A stretch of 8,540 nt of DNA from Desulfobacca acetoxidans (lineage in GTDB: Bacteria > Desulfobacterota > Desulfobaccia > Desulfobaccales > 0-14-0-80-60-11). This document shows positions 6,458-8,540 of this stretch, piece by piece. Numbering within the stretch: the first letter of the stretch is position 1; each line of letters opens with the position of its first letter. The notes under the pieces were generated by a model. The model did no database searches, was not told where the DNA came from, and saw only the letters and a list, made by a program, of their open reading frames with translations. Location of the stretch: contig DYJG01000085.1 in the NCBI GenBank assembly GCA_020723225.1, forward strand, positions 1 through 8,540, written 5' to 3'. The position numbers and the translations under genes were made by a program.

Positions 6458-6486
6458 TTGACGCCTTTCAGGAAACCGCATATATT
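6458..6486 (+). promoter_or_regulatory. Sigma-70-type promoter of cooC
   Basis: TTGACG (6458-6463) and TATATT (6481-6486) lie 17 bases apart, each one base from consensus. The expected start is near 6493, about 18 bases before the ribosome site at 6511-6516. This placement also argues against the in-frame TTG at 6458 as a translation start, since it is the first triplet of the -35 box. Confidence 0.65.
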
Positions 6487-6523
6487 TATTTTCCAAATAC
6501 AAGAAAAAATGGGAGGAAAACCC

Positions 6524-7273
6524 TTGAGTTTCGTGATCGCCCTGGCCGGAAAAGGCGGCACCGGCAAGACCACGGTGGCCGGCATGCTGCTCCGCTACCT
6601 GGTGGAGCATGGGAAGACCCCGGTGCTGGCGGTGGACGCCGACGCCAACAGCAATTTCAACGAAGTTCTGGGACTGGAGGTGGACAGCACCGTGGGCCAG
6701 GCCCGGGAGGAAATGAAAAAGGGCGGCGGCCTGGTGGACATCACCAAGGACCAGCTCATCGAGATGCGCATCAATCAATGCCTGGTGGAAGCCGACGGCT
6801 TCGATCTCATCGTCATGGGCCAGCCGGAGGGTCCGGGCTGCTACTGCGCGGCCAACAACCTGGTGGCCCACTTCATGGGGGTTTTGAGCAAAAATTATCC
6901 TTATATTTTGATGGACAACGAAGCGGGCATGGAGCATATCAGCCGTCTCACCACCAGCAATGTGGACCTCCTGGTGCTGGTGTCGGATCCTTCCTGGCGG
7001 GGGATTCAGGCAGCCAGCCGCCTCCAGGAACTGGCCCGGCAGTTGAAGATCGTTATCGGCCGCCCGATCCTCATCGTCAATCGGGCCTCTAACGGGCTTT
7101 CCGCCAAGGCCCGGGCCGAAATCGAGAGCCGGGGCCTGGAACTGGCCGGCCTGATCCCGGAAGATCAGGGCCTCGCGGAGTTTGATGCCATGGGGCGCCC
7201 CACTTACGCCTTGCCTGCGGATTCTCCAGCATTACAAGCAGCTTACGATATCTTCGCCCGATTATTGCCTTAA
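6524..7273 (+). CDS. cooC: CooC-type CO dehydrogenase nickel-insertion ATPase
   Basis: This 249-residue cytoplasmic P-loop ATPase belongs to the MinD/SIMIBI class and helps insert nickel into the C-cluster of CO dehydrogenase; the relative AcsF serves acetyl-CoA synthase. The deviant Walker A motif GKGGTGKTT is at 9-17, VDADANSNFNEVLG at 37-50, and the family signature DNEAGMEHISR at 131-141. Cys106 and Cys108 in GCYCAANN correspond to the CxC metal site of CooC dimers. VNRAS (185-189) is the nucleotide-base region. I chose TTG at 6524 because GGGAGG (6511-6516) sits seven bases upstream and the protein then begins at the first strand, as in relatives. An ATG at 6509 would overlap the ribosome site. 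The gene has its own promoter and is followed, 133 bases on, by acsD. CooC and AcsF cannot be separated here. Confidence 0.9.
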   Translation: MSFVIALAGKGGTGKTTVAGMLLRYLVEHGKTPVLAVDADANSNFNEVLGLEVDSTVGQAREEMKKGGGLVDITKDQLIEMRINQCLVEADGFDLIVMGQPEGPGCYCAANNLVAHFMGVLSKNYPYILMDNEAGMEHISRLTTSNVDLLVLVSDPSWRGIQAASRLQELARQLKIVIGRPILIVNRASNGLSAKARAEIESRGLELAGLIPEDQGLAEFDAMGRPTYALPADSPALQAAYDIFARLLP

Positions 7274-7310
7274 GTGCAAAATTCCATGGGCTTCAAGATG
7301 AATTTTTTGC

Positions 7311-7346
7311 TTGACTTATTTGACAATTAAAGATTATTTTCACAAT
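7311..7346 (+). promoter_or_regulatory. Probable promoter region of acsD
   Basis: The 133-base gap between cooC and acsD contains an AT-rich block with two -35-like boxes, TTGACT (7311-7316) and a perfect TTGACA (7320-7325). The matching -10 boxes are weak: TATTTT at 7335-7340 (18 bases from the first) or CACAAT at 7341-7346 (15 bases from the second). A promoter is plausible, but the exact boxes are uncertain, and read-through from cooC is also possible. Confidence 0.4.
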
Positions 7347-7372
7347 GTTTAGACCTCTCTTGGAGTATGGGG

Positions 7373-7390
7373 CCGGAAATACCGGAAATA
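7373..7390. repeat. 9-base tandem duplication beside the acsD ribosome site
   Basis: CCGGAAATA is repeated exactly at 7373-7381 and 7382-7390. It is followed at once by the ribosome site AAGGAGGG (7392-7399). It would lie in the acsD 5' leader. Confidence 0.8.
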
Positions 7391-7406
7391 TAAGGAGGGA
7401 ACGACC

Positions 7407-8354
7407 TTGGCTTTTGAAATCCCCAAGCAAGTTTATTCTGGCGCGATCAAAACTGTAACCATCGGCAAGGGCGACAAGGCCATCACATTAGGGGGGGAGA
7501 CATCCTACCCCTTTTATGTTTTTGAAGGGGTTATGCCTAACAAACCCCGGGTGGCCATGGAAGTATGGGACAAGAACCCCGGTGAGGACTGGGCTGCGCC
7601 GGCCCTGGAACCCTTCAAGGACGTGGCTGGAGACCCGGTGGCCTGGGCCCAGAAGTGCGTCAAGGAATTCGGCGCGGAGGCCATTGCCCTGGTCCTGGTG
7701 AGCACTGACCCCAACGGGGACAATGCCTCTCCGGAAGCCGCGGCCGAGACGGCCAAAAAGGTGGCTGCGGCCATCGACGTGCCGCTGCTCGTCTACGGCA
7801 CCAGCAACGTGGACAAGGACGCGGAAGTGCTGCCGGCCGTGGCCGAGGCCTGCGCCGACTACAAACTGACCCTCGGCCCCGTGCAGGACAAGAACTACAA
7901 GAAGATCGGGGCCGCGGCCCTGGGGTACAACCACACGGTCATCGCCAACAGCCCCATCGACGTCAACCTGGCCAAGCAGTTGAACATCCTGTTGGGTCAA
8001 TTGGGCGTCAAAGACTCCCAGATCCTGGTTGATCCCACCACCGGCGGTTTGGGCTACGGCCTGGAGTATTCCTACTCCGTGATGGAACGGGACCGCATGG
8101 CCGCCCTCACCCAGGAAGACGAAAAGCTGCAACTTCCCATCGTCAATTACCTGGGCCAAGAAGTTTGGAAAGTTAAAGAGTGCAAACAAACCAACGCTGA
8201 AGCCCCCCAATTGGGCGACCAGACCAAACGCGGCATCCTCATGGAGGCCATCACCGCGGTGGATCTGCTGTTGGCCGGCGCCGACCTGCTCGTCATGCGG
8301 CATCCGGAAGCAGTGAAAATGACCAAATCCATTATCCAGGAACTGGCCGGCTGA
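7407..8354 (+). CDS. acsD: CODH/ACS corrinoid iron-sulfur protein small subunit (acetyl-CoA decarbonylase/synthase delta subunit)
   Basis: This 315-residue protein is the small subunit of the corrinoid iron-sulfur protein (AcsD, also CdhD), a TIM-barrel partner of AcsC. Together they carry the methyl group from methyl-tetrahydrofolate to acetyl-CoA synthase, or in the reverse direction during acetate oxidation. It aligns well with the Moorella AcsD sequence as I remember it: PFYVFEG (35-41), AQKCVKEFGA (81-90), NSPIDVNLAKQLNILL (181-196), DPTTGGLGYGLEYSYSVMER (209-228), RGILMEA (275-281) and the end LLVMRHPEAV (294-303). The length is close to the usual 310-325. No signal peptide or membrane segment is present, as expected for a cytoplasmic enzyme. 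The TTG start at 7407 is fixed by AAGGAGGG seven bases upstream. Neighbouring cooC supports a CODH/ACS cluster; the remaining subunits are presumably beyond the right edge. Confidence 0.93.
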   Translation: MAFEIPKQVYSGAIKTVTIGKGDKAITLGGETSYPFYVFEGVMPNKPRVAMEVWDKNPGEDWAAPALEPFKDVAGDPVAWAQKCVKEFGAEAIALVLVSTDPNGDNASPEAAAETAKKVAAAIDVPLLVYGTSNVDKDAEVLPAVAEACADYKLTLGPVQDKNYKKIGAAALGYNHTVIANSPIDVNLAKQLNILLGQLGVKDSQILVDPTTGGLGYGLEYSYSVMERDRMAALTQEDEKLQLPIVNYLGQEVWKVKECKQTNAEAPQLGDQTKRGILMEAITAVDLLLAGADLLVMRHPEAVKMTKSIIQELAG

Positions 8355-8432
8355 GGCGCCCGCGTTCACCTGGACAGACCATCCATTGCACTCAGAGCCC
8401 GGCCCATCTTATCTTTAGCGCCTGCCTGGATT

Positions 8433-8444
8433 TACCCCGGGGTA
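8433..8444. promoter_or_regulatory. Perfect 12-base palindrome, possible operator
   Basis: TACCCCGGGGTA is a complete palindrome without a spacer in the gap between acsD and the next gene. Such sites may bind dimeric regulators, but a single occurrence of this length proves little. Confidence 0.25.
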
Positions 8445-8454
8445 TGGGGCTCTG

Positions 8455-8486
8455 CCTCTCAAGAGGGGCCATGAAGGTCGCCTCTT
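8455..8486 (+). promoter_or_regulatory. Competing hairpins in the leader of the last gene
   Basis: AGAGG (8462-8466) can pair with CCTCT just upstream (8455-8459) or, as AAGAGG, with CCTCTT downstream (8481-8486). The two stems exclude each other. The second ends about 14 bases before the ribosome site GGAGG (8501-8505). This could tune translation or processing of the downstream gene, but the stems are short. Confidence 0.3.
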
Positions 8487-8513
8487 TAAAGTATGAAACC
8501 GGAGGAACTATTA

Positions 8514-8540
8514 ATGGCTGAGTTAGAACTCGACAAACTA
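8514..8540 (+). CDS. Start of a further gene in the CODH/ACS cluster, cut by the right edge
   Basis: An ATG at 8514 follows GGAGG (8501-8505) at an eight-base spacing and opens MAELELDKL before the window ends. Nine residues are too few to identify the protein. Its position, 159 bases after acsD and on the same strand, suggests another component of acetyl-CoA pathway or linked methyl-group metabolism. Confidence 0.65.

Noticed and set aside
6365..6937. A minus-strand frame across the heptamer array and early cooC
   Set aside because: The C-terminal part is only the translated tandem repeat and the rest is the complement of cooC.
6361..7092. A plus-strand frame beginning in the heptamer array and overlapping cooC
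   Set aside because: It starts in Pro-rich repeat translation and continues in a wrong frame of cooC with a Gly/Arg/His-rich product.
7488..8369. A 293-codon open frame antisense to acsD
   Set aside because: Low-complexity composition typical of the complement of a GC-rich gene; acsD is unmistakable on the other strand.

Overview
The coding sequence is GC-rich and carries bacterial acetyl-CoA pathway genes. These are a CooC-type nickel-insertion ATPase and the small subunit (AcsD/CdhD) of the corrinoid iron-sulfur protein of CO dehydrogenase/acetyl-CoA synthase (CODH/ACS). They lie close to an ADP-forming acyl-CoA synthetase and a DUF3786 protein. That mix points to an anaerobic Desulfobacterota (deltaproteobacterial) genome of the Desulfobacca/Syntrophobacter kind. 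The assignment is inferred from gene content and protein style, not from a marker gene.

Layout. Positions 1-112 hold an open minus-strand reading frame that runs off the left edge and has no visible start codon, probably a truncated gene. Positions 240-1952 (minus) encode a full-length IS1634/IS4-type transposase whose recognisable catalytic aspartates appear to be replaced. Its insertion sequence ends could not be fixed. Positions 1953-2628 contain no gene; a GC-rich, hairpin-forming island (2280-2440) sits inside otherwise AT-rich DNA. Positions 2629-3240 (minus) encode a DUF3786 protein. It is divergent from an acyl-CoA synthetase (3411-5492, plus) that has a good sigma-70 promoter in front of it. 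An XRE-type regulator (5709-6209, plus) sits alone, with repeat-rich DNA on both sides (5491-5545 and 6211-6442) and a -10 box so close to its ATG that its mRNA may be nearly leaderless. Then come cooC (6524-7273, TTG start), acsD (7407-8354, TTG start) and the first nine codons of another gene (8514 onwards).

How the genes work together. CooC supports nickel loading of CODH. AcsD with its large partner carries the methyl group on cobalamin to the acetyl-CoA synthase site. The NDP-forming acyl-CoA synthetase can interconvert acetyl-CoA (or a related acyl-CoA) and the free acid with ATP gain or cost, so it could tie CODH/ACS to acetate metabolism. DUF3786 proteins have no established function; its place here makes a link to this metabolism possible but unproven. 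The XRE regulator is a candidate local regulator, again by position only.

I found no convincing undescribed multi-gene system. The items most worth a second look are the transposase with an altered active site, the structured intergenic island at 2280-2440, and the solitary, possibly leaderless XRE gene framed by shared repeats.
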